A stretch of 36,419 bases of DNA from Candidatus Gastranaerophilales bacterium (GTDB taxonomy: Bacteria; Cyanobacteriota; Vampirovibrionia; Gastranaerophilales; Gastranaerophilaceae). How positions within the stretch are numbered: position 1 is the stretch's first letter; every line of letters begins with the position of its first letter. The DNA lies in contig CALUSL010000021.1 of NCBI GenBank assembly GCA_944323425.1, forward strand, positions 1-36,419, read 5' to 3'. The position numbers were made by a program, and so were the translations under genes. Below the pieces are notes generated by a model. The model had not been told where the DNA came from. It worked only from the letters and a program-made list of their open reading frames with translations, and searched no databases. Shown here one piece after another: positions 15,556 to 26,126 of this stretch.

Positions 15556-16194
15556 ATGAGTAAATTTTCAAAAAGAGTCGCAGAGGATTATAATCGTTTT
15601 AGACGTGCATTCCAGTGGCTTACATGTAATTTTTTCGTATGCAATTTTGTAAAATTAATGTATGATTACAAAGTCGAAGGCAGAGAAAATATACCGCAGG
15701 ATGAAAAATTTATAGTAGCCGCAAACCATATATCAGGTAAAGATCCTTTTCTTATACCATGTGCTTTGAAAAAACCTGTTGCTTTTATGGCAAAGGAAGA
15801 ACTGTTTGAAAAATTTTTCTCTAAAAAGCTTATGGATTGGTGCGGTGCGTTCGCTGTAAAAAGAGACAAAGTTGAGGTTTCTACAATAAAAACAGCACTT
15901 GCTATTAAGGATACATCCTGGATGCTCGGTTTGTTTCCGCAGGGAACCCGTGACTCAAGCCAGAATATAGATAAAATAACCAAGGGTTTTGCAACTTTTG
16001 CTAAAGTAACAAAAACAGGAATACTCCCTGTCGCTATTATCGGTGCGGATAAAAAAATCAAGTGGCCGTTTTGTGAAAAACTCACTATAAAAATAGGTCA
16101 TATGATACCATACAGCGATAATGTTGATGAAATGATGAATGAATGGTGCAGGGCTCTGTCCGAGCTTACAGGTAAAAACTTTGCTCTTGCATAG
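15556..16194 (+). CDS. plsC: 1-acyl-sn-glycerol-3-phosphate acyltransferase (PlsC), copy 1
   Basis: PlsC-type enzymes add the second acyl chain to make phosphatidic acid. In this 212-aa protein the catalytic HX4D motif is NHISGKD (His58, Asp63). The substrate-binding motif is FPQGTR (127-132), with Gln in place of the common Glu. A moderately hydrophobic N-terminal stretch (residues 20-35) could sit in the membrane. It is followed 44 bases later by a clear paralogue. Confidence 0.88.
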   Translation: MSKFSKRVAEDYNRFRRAFQWLTCNFFVCNFVKLMYDYKVEGRENIPQDEKFIVAANHISGKDPFLIPCALKKPVAFMAKEELFEKFFSKKLMDWCGAFAVKRDKVEVSTIKTALAIKDTSWMLGLFPQGTRDSSQNIDKITKGFATFAKVTKTGILPVAIIGADKKIKWPFCEKLTIKIGHMIPYSDNVDEMMNEWCRALSELTGKNFALA

Positions 16195-16238
16195 TCGAAT
16201 TTTGAGCAATCAGGAATTAAGAAAAGAAGGAAGTATAA

Positions 16239-16925
16239 ATGTCAAGACACTACTCAAAGCGGACCGCGCAAGAGTTTAATTTTTTCAGAAGATGTTTCCA
16301 GCAGCTCTGGATATATCTAATAGGAGTACCTTTATTTTATATTTTTTATCGAATAGAAGTACATGGAAGAGAGAATATTCCGAAAGGTGCACGTTTTATT
16401 GTGGCTGCTAATCATATTTCTTATCTTGACCCGTTTATTGTTTCCTATGCTGTAAAAAAGCCTGTTGCGTATATGGCAAAGAAAGAACTTTTTGAAGAAT
16501 CATGGTTCCAGACGCTTTGTATGGACTGGCTGGGAGCATTTGCTGTAAATAGAGAAAAGCTGGAAGTCTCTACACTTAAAACGGTTAAAGAAGTGTATAA
16601 AAGCAGCTGGATGCTCGGAATTTTTCCGCAGGGCGGAATTAGAAAAAACAAAACTATTGAGAAAATCAATAAAGGTTTTGCAGTAATTTCAAAAGCCGCA
16701 AAATGGGATATTTTACCTGTTTCTCTTACAGGCTGTGAAAAATACAACTGGATACCTTTTAAGGGTAAGCTTATTGTGAAAATAGGAAAACCTGTCTCGC
16801 ATGAACTTTCTCAGGATGAAATTATTGAGAGCTGGGGACAGCAGGTTGCTGATATGTGCGGGTATAAATTTATTGCTGCAGAAAATGAATGCGAAGAAGA
16901 GCAGAAAAATTTAACACAAGCTTAA
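16239..16925 (+). CDS. PlsC-type acyltransferase, copy 2
   Basis: This paralogue (228 aa) shares the same layout as the gene just upstream, including VAANHIS, KKPVA(F/Y)MAK(E/K)ELFE and SSWMLGIFPQG. The HX4D motif is His59 to Asp64 (NHISYLD). The substrate motif reads FPQGGIR, departing from FPEGTR by an inserted Gly/Ile, which may alter acceptor or acyl-chain choice. The N-terminal hydrophobic stretch YLIGVPLFYIFY (26-37) is more pronounced than in copy 1, and the C-terminus is extended by an acidic tail. AGAAGGA precedes the ATG. Tandem duplication followed by divergence is the likely origin. Confidence 0.85.
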   Translation: MSRHYSKRTAQEFNFFRRCFQQLWIYLIGVPLFYIFYRIEVHGRENIPKGARFIVAANHISYLDPFIVSYAVKKPVAYMAKKELFEESWFQTLCMDWLGAFAVNREKLEVSTLKTVKEVYKSSWMLGIFPQGGIRKNKTIEKINKGFAVISKAAKWDILPVSLTGCEKYNWIPFKGKLIVKIGKPVSHELSQDEIIESWGQQVADMCGYKFIAAENECEEEQKNLTQA

Positions 16926-16990
16926 TTTTTTCTTGCAATTAACTGACCTGTTAATTTATACTTAGTTAGGAAAATTTAAAGGAGAAATTT

Positions 16991-17878
16991 ATGGTCATGC
17001 GTTTTGATCTGGGTGAAATTATTACAGCAATGATTACCCCGATGAACAGCAAAAAAGAAATTGATTACAATTCATTGGAAAAGCTGCTTGTTCATCTCGT
17101 GGACAATGGTTCGGATGCTCTTTTAATTGCGGGTACAACCGGTGAATCGCCTACGCTTACACACGAAGAAGAGGTTGAGCTTTTCTCTTTTGTAAAGGCA
17201 AAGGTTGGCTCTAAATGCAAACTGATAATGGGCGCCGGTTCAAATTGTACAATTACTGCTGTTAAAGCTACTCAAAACGCAAAAGCTGCAGGTGCTGATG
17301 CAATACTCTCCGTTGTTCCTTATTATAATAAACCATCCCAGAAGGGTCTGTTGGCACATTTTTCAACAATAGCTGAATCTACAGATTTGCCGATTATTTT
17401 ATATAATATTCCGGGTAGAACGGGAATATCCATGAAACCGGAAACGATTGCGGAACTTGCTAACAAGTATAATAATATTGTTGCGGTAAAACAGAGCCTT
17501 GCTGATATGGATATAATAACAGAGACCAGAAGACTCTGTCCTGATGATTTTCTTATTTATTCAGGAGATGACAGTTTGACTCTGCCTATGATGTCGGTGG
17601 GTGCATACGGTGTTATTAGTGTTGCATCTCATGTTATAGGAAAAGAGATGAAGTCAATGATTAACCTTTATAAATCAGGAAGGTTTGAAGAAGCGACAGC
17701 TATGCATTTGAAACTGTACCCGCTGTTTAAAAAGATATTTATGGCGCCTAATCCTGTTCCGATAAAACAGTGTCTTGCAAAGATGGGAATCATTGAAAAT
17801 TATGTACGATTGCCGCTGGTTCCTCTCGATGAAAAAGAACAGTCTGAACTATACTCTGTTCTGGAACAGTATATATAG
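16991..17878 (+). CDS. dapA: 4-hydroxy-tetrahydrodipicolinate synthase
   Basis: DapA condenses pyruvate with aspartate semialdehyde on the way to diaminopimelate and lysine. In this 295-aa protein the Schiff-base lysine is Lys167 (IVAVKQS), Tyr138 lies in YNIPGRTG and the Thr pair in AGTTGESPT (49-50). SGDDSLTLPMMSVGAYGVISV is the usual C-terminal barrel part. GGAGA precedes the ATG by six bases; the in-frame ATG two codons later (MRFDL) is less well placed. It is followed nine bases later by trkA, an order without obvious metabolic logic. Confidence 0.95.
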   Translation: MVMRFDLGEIITAMITPMNSKKEIDYNSLEKLLVHLVDNGSDALLIAGTTGESPTLTHEEEVELFSFVKAKVGSKCKLIMGAGSNCTITAVKATQNAKAAGADAILSVVPYYNKPSQKGLLAHFSTIAESTDLPIILYNIPGRTGISMKPETIAELANKYNNIVAVKQSLADMDIITETRRLCPDDFLIYSGDDSLTLPMMSVGAYGVISVASHVIGKEMKSMINLYKSGRFEEATAMHLKLYPLFKKIFMAPNPVPIKQCLAKMGIIENYVRLPLVPLDEKEQSELYSVLEQYI

Positions 17879-17887
17879 GGTGGTCTG

Positions 17888-19216
17888 ATGAAAATAGTAA
17901 TCTTTGGCGCTAGTGAAATAGGATGTTTGATTGCAACAGAGTTCTTTGAAGATCATGACATCACAATCATTGATAAAGATGAAAACAAAACCGGCGCTTT
18001 AGACAGGCTGGATATTATATATATTGCAGGAAACGGATCAAATATTAATACTTTAAAAAGTGCTAATATCGATGATGCTGATATTTTTATTGCATGTTCA
18101 TGTTTTGATGAAGCCAATATTGTTGCCTGCTTGACTGTAAGCCGCCTGAGTGATGCGAAAACAGTTTGTTTTGTTAGCAAGCCTGAATACATAGAATCTC
18201 TTACTTTGATGAAAAACACGAAGTATGAAATGATTGATTATGTTATATGGCCGGAGCAGCTTTTAACACAAGAAATTTTCAGGATTATTACAGTACCTGA
18301 AGCGGTGGATGTTGAATATTTTGCATCCGGAAAAGCGAGACTTCTTGAATATAGAATAAAAGAGGATTCTGTACTGTTAGGCAAAAAAATCAAGGAGTAT
18401 CCTTTTGTTGAAAATACGCTGGTCGTCGGGATAACGAGAGATTGCAATTTATTTATTCCTGACGGTGAGACAGAATTTTTGCTCAATGATAAAGTTATAC
18501 TTATGGGGTATTCGACATCGCTCGATATACTTGCAAACAGACTTTTCCAAAACAGTGAAAAAATAAAAGATGCTACGATTATAGGCGGCGGCAATGTCGG
18601 ACTTATGCTGGCACAGAATCTTGAAAAAGTTGGCATAAGAACAAAAATAATAGAACAGGATTACAAACGTTGTGAAGATTTAACGGAGGAATTGAAAAAC
18701 ACTCTTGTATTGTACGGAGATGGTACGAATATAGAGTTATTGCAACAGGAAGATGTCTCTGATGACGATGTCGTTATCAGTGTAACAAACAATGATGAAA
18801 AGAATCTTTTGTGTTCGCTTCTTTCTAAACAACTCGGTGCAAAACGCGTTATAACAAGAGTTTCAAAATCCTCAAATATTCCTCTTTTTGAAAAGGTTGG
18901 TATTGATGTTGCAATTTCACCTAAAGAAGCTGCAATCCATGAAATAAAAAATAATTTGATAGATACGGATGTTGCGATTCTTGCTACTGTTGAAAGTGGT
19001 CAGGGGCGAATTATAGAGGCTGTAGTCCCCGATACCTTTATTCCCAGACAGGTTATGGATTTAAAATTTCCTGCAAAAGCTTTGATTGCAATTATTCAAA
19101 GAGGTGCTAAAGTTATTATCCCTAAAGGAAACACGGTAGTGCAGCCTTTTGATCAGTTGATAATTTTCACTAAAGACGAAGATTCACAAAAAATAAAAGA
19201 GTATTTTAAAAAGTAG
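17888..19216 (+). CDS. trkA: Potassium uptake regulatory subunit TrkA
   Basis: TrkA is the cytoplasmic NAD(H)/nucleotide-binding ring that gates TrkH. The 442 aa contain two tandem RCK modules. The first Rossmann fold begins MKIVIFGASEIGCLIA with the acidic strand end TIIDKDE. The second begins around residue 230 with IIGGGNVGLMLA and IIEQD. Each is followed by a small RCK-C domain, with LNDKVILMGYS and FDQLIIFTK near their ends. The first glycine motif reads GASEIG rather than the common GAGxVG. It is immediately followed by trkH, its membrane partner. Confidence 0.93.
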   Translation: MKIVIFGASEIGCLIATEFFEDHDITIIDKDENKTGALDRLDIIYIAGNGSNINTLKSANIDDADIFIACSCFDEANIVACLTVSRLSDAKTVCFVSKPEYIESLTLMKNTKYEMIDYVIWPEQLLTQEIFRIITVPEAVDVEYFASGKARLLEYRIKEDSVLLGKKIKEYPFVENTLVVGITRDCNLFIPDGETEFLLNDKVILMGYSTSLDILANRLFQNSEKIKDATIIGGGNVGLMLAQNLEKVGIRTKIIEQDYKRCEDLTEELKNTLVLYGDGTNIELLQQEDVSDDDVVISVTNNDEKNLLCSLLSKQLGAKRVITRVSKSSNIPLFEKVGIDVAISPKEAAIHEIKNNLIDTDVAILATVESGQGRIIEAVVPDTFIPRQVMDLKFPAKALIAIIQRGAKVIIPKGNTVVQPFDQLIIFTKDEDSQKIKEYFKK

Positions 19217-19222
19217 AAATTT

Positions 19223-20677
19223 ATGAGATTAGCTTATGTTTTTAATGCGTTAGGTTTGATATTGCGGTGTATTGCACTGGTAATATTGATGCCTGTGCTT
19301 GTTGCGCTGTATTATCAAGACTATTTTTCAGTAATACCGTTTCTTAGTGCATCTTTTGTTTCTTTGTTTTTGAGTTTTGTAATCAGAAAAAAATCCGATA
19401 CATTTGAGAGCTTAAACGACATAAAAAAAACAGAAGCTCTTATGATAGTTACATCAGCTTGGGTTTTGTTTTCGCTGATTGCTGCAATCCCTTATGTTTT
19501 TTACGGATTTAGCTTTTTAGATTCATTGTTCGAGGCTGTTTCCGGGATTACAACTACCGGGGCGACTATTCTTACAAAATTCGATTATCCAAAAACAATG
19601 TTTTTTTGGCGTTCTATGAGTCAGTGGCTTGGCGGTATGGGAATAATAGTTCTGTTTATTGCTATTTTGCCGCAGTTTGCGGTGGCTGGCAGACAGATGT
19701 TTTTTGCTGAGACTACAGGACCTACGGAGGATAAAATTACCCCGAGGATAAAACACACTGCTATTGCAATGTGGACAATATATGTGCTATTGACAGTGAT
19801 AGAAATAATTCTGTTGAAGATCTCAGGCATGCCGTTTTTTGATTCTGTTTGTAATTCTTTCTCTACGCTATCAGGCGGCGGCTTTTCGCCTAATGCGCAG
19901 AGTATTGCAGGTTATCATTCAATTGTAATAAAATGGATAATTACGTTTTTCATGTTTTTTGCGGCAATGAACTTTTCTTTAATTTATAAAGTATGGTATA
20001 ACAAAAAGTTTTCATTACTTTTAAAGGACGATGAATTTAAGTTTTATACAGGAATTGTTGTCAGTTTTACTTTTTTCATTGCTTTATGCTTGTATTTCTC
20101 AAACGGATACACTATTCCTGATTCAATTACCGATTCTTGTTTTCAGGTGTTGAGTATAATCTGTACCTCAGGTGCTGCTTCAGTTGATTTTGCAAAATGG
20201 ACACTGGATGCTAAACTTTTCTTGTTTTTGTTGATGTTTGTTGGCGGTTGTGCCGGGTCTGCATCCGGCGGTTTAAAAATGGTAAGACTTCTATTTATTT
20301 TTAAATATTTACGTGTGCAAATCGCCAGAATACTGCACCCTAATGCCGTATACCCGATAAAAATAAACGGGCTCGTGCTTCCTATTGAGGTTATAGCTCA
20401 GATGCTTGCCTTCAGTATTTTCTACTATGCCTTGTTTGCGCTAACTGCATTTTTGATTTCCTTGATAGAATCAAATGCACTTATTGGGGTAACAGGAAGT
20501 ATTGCCACAATAGGAAATATCGGACCGGGGTTTGGCAGTGTTATAGGACCGATGGGCAGCTTTGCTTCATTGCATCCTGCTTCTAAAGTAATTGGTATAA
20601 TAAATATGCTTGTTGGAAGATTAGAGCTTATTCCTTTTCTTGCAATGCTTCATCCTGATTTTTGGAGATTGAAGTAG
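19223..20677 (+). CDS. trkH: Potassium transporter TrkH
   Basis: TrkH is the membrane subunit of the Trk potassium uptake system. This 484-aa protein has about ten hydrophobic helices. The four pore-loop filter regions are recognisable: GITTTGATI, TLSGGGFSP, ICTSGAASV and TIGNIGPGFG. It starts six bases after trkA with no strong ribosome-binding site, so translation is probably coupled. No terminator is apparent before the structured gap that follows. Confidence 0.93.
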   Translation: MRLAYVFNALGLILRCIALVILMPVLVALYYQDYFSVIPFLSASFVSLFLSFVIRKKSDTFESLNDIKKTEALMIVTSAWVLFSLIAAIPYVFYGFSFLDSLFEAVSGITTTGATILTKFDYPKTMFFWRSMSQWLGGMGIIVLFIAILPQFAVAGRQMFFAETTGPTEDKITPRIKHTAIAMWTIYVLLTVIEIILLKISGMPFFDSVCNSFSTLSGGGFSPNAQSIAGYHSIVIKWIITFFMFFAAMNFSLIYKVWYNKKFSLLLKDDEFKFYTGIVVSFTFFIALCLYFSNGYTIPDSITDSCFQVLSIICTSGAASVDFAKWTLDAKLFLFLLMFVGGCAGSASGGLKMVRLLFIFKYLRVQIARILHPNAVYPIKINGLVLPIEVIAQMLAFSIFYYALFALTAFLISLIESNALIGVTGSIATIGNIGPGFGSVIGPMGSFASLHPASKVIGIINMLVGRLELIPFLAMLHPDFWRLK

Positions 20678-20986
20678 GAATGTGATAAACTGCGAAGCAA
20701 TCCGGTTAGCCGGCACTGGATATTGATTTCTGTTGGGCTGTGGTTGAAATCCTTCTTGCTCAGATTTGCTTTCGTTTGACTTGGGCTGTATTCGCTTCGA
20801 GCTTCGCTCCCCTGGTTTTTACCCGTTAAAAATCAGCTATGTTCAACCTACTTCTCTATAGTTTGAAATAAATTCATACTATAGTTGGTGTTATTTTTAT
20901 TCGTCTTTTTTTTAGGTCAAATTTTTCGTTTATCTTTTGTGCAATAAAAATTTTCTTATGGTATATTTATTGGAAGCCGAAAGATT
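20678..20986. other. 309-base intergenic region with hairpins, no gene
   Basis: I see no credible ORF. The first half is richer in G+C than its surroundings. Three inverted repeats stand out. CCGG-TTAG-CCGG lies at 20702-20713. A 10-bp stem, CTGGTTTTTA against TAAAAATCAG, lies at 20812-20836. CTATAGT against ACTATAG lies at 20856-20884. It may be a dispersed non-coding repeat or a small RNA; nothing identifies it. Confidence 0.4.
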
Positions 20987-22321
20987 ATGAATATACTAGA
21001 TAAAATACAAAACAACAAAAAATATATTACAGAAATAGTGTCTCTGTCGATTCCTTTGATAGTTGGAAATATTGGTCAGATTTTAATAGGCGCTACAGAT
21101 GTTTTTATTGCTGCAAAACATTCAACGGATACGCTTGCGGCAATAAGTATTGCAAATTCTATTATCTTTTGCATCCTTGTAATCGGTCTAGGGCTTATGT
21201 CCGCAATATCAATTGTTTTATCTAACTATCGCGGCAATCGTAAACCGACAAAAAAGTTTTTGATTTCTTCAATAAATTATTCTCTAATACTTGCGGTGAT
21301 TTTTTGTTTAATAACCCTTTCTGTTGTTCCGCTTATTGGACGGATGGGGTTTGAGGCACAATTGGTTCCGATGATAAAAGAGTATATTTTTATATGTGCA
21401 TTTTCTCTGTTCGGGATGTATATATATCAGTGTTTAAAAGAATTTTTGCTTGCACATGAAATAGTGAATTTTCCTAATTTAATACTCGTTATTGGATTAA
21501 TATTAAATGCAGTGCTCGCTTATTCACTGGTATTTGGATTTGGTCCTATACCGGCACTCGGAGTAATAGGTCTAGCGCTGGCAGCGCTTACAGTCAGAAC
21601 ATTTATGGGGGTCGTTCTTTTTGTGTATACATTTCGGTTTATCAAATTTAAAAATCTTTTTGATACCGGTTATATAAAACAATTATTAAAAATAGGCTCA
21701 CCAATAGGTGCTGCAATGCTTTTAGAATTTTTGGGATTTAATCTTATCACAATTCTTGTCGGAAAAGAGGCAGGTATACTTGCAGCTACTCACAATATTG
21801 CGGTAACAATAACATCAACTGCCTATATGATACCTATGTCTGTATCTGCGGCAATTGCAATAAAAGTCGGGTATTTTAATGGAGCAAGACTGTTCTCAGA
21901 AATCAAAAAATATTCAGTTTCCGGTACTGCAATTTCTGTAATATTTATGGGAATTTTCGGACTTTTTCTCTTCTTTATGCCTGCCAAAATCTTCGGTATA
22001 TTTACTTCGCAGCCTGCAATGATGAAGCTTGGCATTCCTATTATGCATATAGCCGCATTATATTTGATGTTTGATGGTTTTCAGGTGTGTCTGAGCGGCA
22101 TATTGAAGGGTTTAAAAATGACAAAGGTTGCTTCTGTATGTCTTATCTCAGGTTACTGGCTGTTCGGGTTGCCATTTGGCTTTGTTCTTGCATATCATTA
22201 TCACATGTCGCTTCTTGGGTTCTGGATAGGGCTGGCAGTTTCTTTCCTGTTTTTGAGCGTTATTTTTCTTTCTATTGTTCTCAGAAAGTTCAAAAAACTT
22301 CGTCTGGAATTTGCTCAATAA
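20987..22321 (+). CDS. MATE-family multidrug/metabolite efflux transporter
   Basis: This 444-aa protein has 12 predicted membrane helices in two similar halves. The N-terminal SLSIPLIVGNIGQILIGATD is the typical first-helix pattern of MATE transporters. These export organic cations or drugs in exchange for sodium or protons. Conserved family features include the helix-7 segment GSPIGAAMLLEF and VSAAIAIKVGYFNGA. A GGTATATT sequence about 30 bases upstream may be its -10 region. The substrate cannot be told from sequence. It is not in an operon with trkH. Confidence 0.9.
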   Translation: MNILDKIQNNKKYITEIVSLSIPLIVGNIGQILIGATDVFIAAKHSTDTLAAISIANSIIFCILVIGLGLMSAISIVLSNYRGNRKPTKKFLISSINYSLILAVIFCLITLSVVPLIGRMGFEAQLVPMIKEYIFICAFSLFGMYIYQCLKEFLLAHEIVNFPNLILVIGLILNAVLAYSLVFGFGPIPALGVIGLALAALTVRTFMGVVLFVYTFRFIKFKNLFDTGYIKQLLKIGSPIGAAMLLEFLGFNLITILVGKEAGILAATHNIAVTITSTAYMIPMSVSAAIAIKVGYFNGARLFSEIKKYSVSGTAISVIFMGIFGLFLFFMPAKIFGIFTSQPAMMKLGIPIMHIAALYLMFDGFQVCLSGILKGLKMTKVASVCLISGYWLFGLPFGFVLAYHYHMSLLGFWIGLAVSFLFLSVIFLSIVLRKFKKLRLEFAQ

Positions 22322-22354
22322 TTGATGTAAAATCATAAGGATAAGGAGGTTTGC

Positions 22355-22948
22355 TTGCAGTACAGACTGATACCTATGGCAGAAGAACATAATATTAATA
22401 AAAGGGGAAAAAGTTTGAAAGTTTTTCCTGATAGTTATGTTGTGCTGGATATTGAAACAACCGGTTTGAATCCGAAAGAAAATGAAATTATTGAACTTTC
22501 TGCGCTCAGGGTAGAGAATGACAGGATTGTTGAAGAGTTTAGTACGCTGGTTAAGCCGTCCGGAACAATCAGCCCGTATATTACCCGTTTGACCGGTATC
22601 AGCCAGTCAATGACGGAGAATGCACCTGATATAAAAACGGCAATAAAACGTTTTGCTGATTTTTGTTCTGACAGTATAATAATGGGGCACAATGTGAAGT
22701 TCGATATAGGTTTTATCAGTACGAATCTTCACAGACATCATAATCTTCCGTTTGCTAATGATTATGTCGATACACTGAGGCTTGCCAGAATTTATCTTCC
22801 TTCACTGCCGAATAAAAAATTGGGAACTATTGCTTCATTTTTTAAGTTTGATACATCCGGCATGCACAGAGGTTTAAAGGACTGTGTTGTTACGAATTTG
22901 TGCTTTCAAAAAATGAAAGAAATAGCTAAGGTAAAAAATACATTATAG
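22355..22948 (+). CDS. DEDDh 3'-5' exonuclease (DnaQ/PolC epsilon type)
   Basis: This is a 197-aa exonuclease domain. The motifs are DIETTG (Exo I, about 32-37), MGHNVKFDIGF (Exo II, about 110-120) and the Exo III helix MHRGLKDC with the DEDDh histidine. These enzymes remove nucleotides from DNA 3' ends, as proofreading subunit or repair nuclease. I choose the TTG start at 22355 because AGGAGG lies a few bases before it; the ATG at 22376 lacks a site. No polymerase domain is attached. It could be a DnaQ paralogue rather than the replicative epsilon subunit. Confidence 0.85.
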   Translation: MQYRLIPMAEEHNINKRGKSLKVFPDSYVVLDIETTGLNPKENEIIELSALRVENDRIVEEFSTLVKPSGTISPYITRLTGISQSMTENAPDIKTAIKRFADFCSDSIIMGHNVKFDIGFISTNLHRHHNLPFANDYVDTLRLARIYLPSLPNKKLGTIASFFKFDTSGMHRGLKDCVVTNLCFQKMKEIAKVKNTL

Positions 22949-23063
22949 TGTCTGCTTATTTTTGTTGTATTTAAAATCAAACGGCTATGTTTTGTTGAAT
23001 TTTTGTGTATTGTCATTGAAATATTAATTTTTTGTTTATTTTTTCCGGCATGAAAAAATATAG

Positions 23064-23072
23064 TGGTATAAA
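23064..23072 (+). promoter_or_regulatory. Extended -10 promoter candidate of dnaK
   Basis: TGG followed by TATAAA (23067-23072). No CIRCE inverted repeat is present nearby. Confidence 0.35.
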
Positions 23073-23112
23073 GTATATAGTCAAAGGAATAAAATTTCGT
23101 AAGGAGAAATAA

Positions 23113-24957
<1,845 letters not shown>

Positions 24958-24979
24958 TTTGTTCATAAATAATCCTGAT

Positions 24980-25009
24980 AAAAAGCCCTCAATGATTTGA
25001 GGGCTTTTT
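24980..25009. terminator. Bidirectional terminator after dnaK
   Basis: AAAAAGCCCTCAA (24980-24992) pairs with TTGAGGGCTTTTT (24997-25009). It also sits at the end of the small minus-strand ORF at 25013. Confidence 0.92.
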
Positions 25010-25012
25010 TAT

Positions 25013-25174
25013 TTATCTGAATTTATCAAAATAAGTCGCTTCAGGATGTGCTGAATTTGAGAGTACAATTTCTCTGTACTCGTTTTTGTCTATATTCACA
25101 CCCATATTCTTTATGTTGATTTCAGGCGCTTTTCTTTTTTTTAATTTATTTTTGTTTAGATATCTGAATTCCAT
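25013..25174 (-). CDS. Candidate small basic protein, 53 aa
   Basis: A minus-strand ATG at 25172-25174 opens a 53-codon frame. It begins MEFRYLNKNKLKKRKAPEI and ends SNSAHPEATYFDKFR. Codon use looks normal and the stop lies three bases from a bidirectional terminator, which favours a real gene. Against it, no Shine-Dalgarno sequence precedes the ATG. I do not recognise the product. Confidence 0.4.
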   Translation of the reverse strand: MEFRYLNKNKLKKRKAPEINIKNMGVNIDKNEYREIVLSNSAHPEATYFDKFR

Positions 25175-25437
25175 AATTTTATTCTATATCAAAATAGCAA
25201 AAATTATGCATTGCATTAAAATTAGGATAAAAAGAAGAATGGAAAAACTAAAAATATAGATAAGCACTATGCATTGTCAAATTTAGATTAGCTAATCCCT
25301 TAAACCTTGAAATTCACTAAAACTTTTACTTTTTTGTCTTTTGTAAAATTATATTACTTTTTTAGATAAAAGTATAAAGTTTTTATTTAACTTTGCCGAT
25401 AACCACATAGTAAGAAAGTCTATACAAGGAGATGAGT

Positions 25438-25569
25438 ATGAATCAGCAGCAAATGTGGCCCGGTGCCTATAGCTTTAATAATGAATTGAAAATGTTTTTA
25501 GAATATATGCAGGAACAGATAGCTATTGTTCTAAACAATATGGAAAAAACAGAACATCAGGCAGTTTAG
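25438..25569 (+). CDS. Small protein, 43 aa
   Basis: The frame starts MNQQQMWPGAYSFNNELKMF and continues as an amphipathic helix (LEYMQEQIAIVLNNME). AAGGAG seven bases before the ATG is a strong ribosome-binding site, which makes this short gene credible. Its last four bases overlap the stop end of the convergent DUF721-like gene. Function unknown; the length and Gln/Met-rich helix suggest a small adaptor or structural peptide. Confidence 0.6.
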   Translation: MNQQQMWPGAYSFNNELKMFLEYMQEQIAIVLNNMEKTEHQAV

Positions 25570-26126
25570 CTATTATTTTTATGATTTTTTAAAAATTTTT
25601 GATATTTTAAATCATTTATAATTGCAGTTAGCATTTTTTTGCGTTGTTCTGCTGTTGCGAATGTATTTTTGTTCACACTGGCTTTGAGCAAAGAAAGTTC
25701 TGCCTCGTCTAATTCTATTTCGTCGGGATTGAAATCATTATAATGTGGTGAAACCTGACGAGTATTGATATTTTCTGGATTTTCGCTATTTTCGTTTTTT
25801 TCTTCTTTCCATATTTTATGGGAAAAAACTATGTCTGAAATATTAATATCAAGGGATTTTGTATAAGGCAGCATTTTTTTCTGAATGTCAGTTTTAAAAA
25901 GCAGAAGTTCACTTGTTACCATTGAGTTCGCACATGCAACTATAAGTTCACCATTGTTATTTATCGATACTGGGCGTGTTATTTTTTCAAATTTTTTGCC
26001 CACAATTTTTCCCCAGAATTTGAACAACATACTCTTCTGGATTCCATTTTGCAGGTCTGTTCGTTTTACTATCGAATTGACGACATCTCCGATATTATCA
26101 AGTCCGGAGTATAATATTTTTTTCAT
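25566..26126 (-). CDS. DUF721 / DciA-like protein
   Basis: In this 186-aa protein residues about 10-105 follow the DUF721 pattern. A helix (IGDVVNSIVKRTDLQNGIQKSMLFKFWGKIVG) leads to strands ITRPVSINNNGELIVACANS and a helix MVTSELLLFKTDIQKKML, as in the helicase-loading protein DciA. The C-terminal third is Asn/Glu-rich and variable. DciA helps load the replicative helicase in bacteria without DnaC. It overlaps the start of translation coupling with the upstream cytidylyltransferase gene by four bases, forming a three-gene operon (RHH, cytidylyltransferase, DUF721). Confidence 0.7.
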   Translation of the reverse strand: MKKILYSGLDNIGDVVNSIVKRTDLQNGIQKSMLFKFWGKIVGKKFEKITRPVSINNNGELIVACANSMVTSELLLFKTDIQKKMLPYTKSLDINISDIVFSHKIWKEEKNENSENPENINTRQVSPHYNDFNPDEIELDEAELSLLKASVNKNTFATAEQRKKMLTAIINDLKYQKFLKNHKNNS

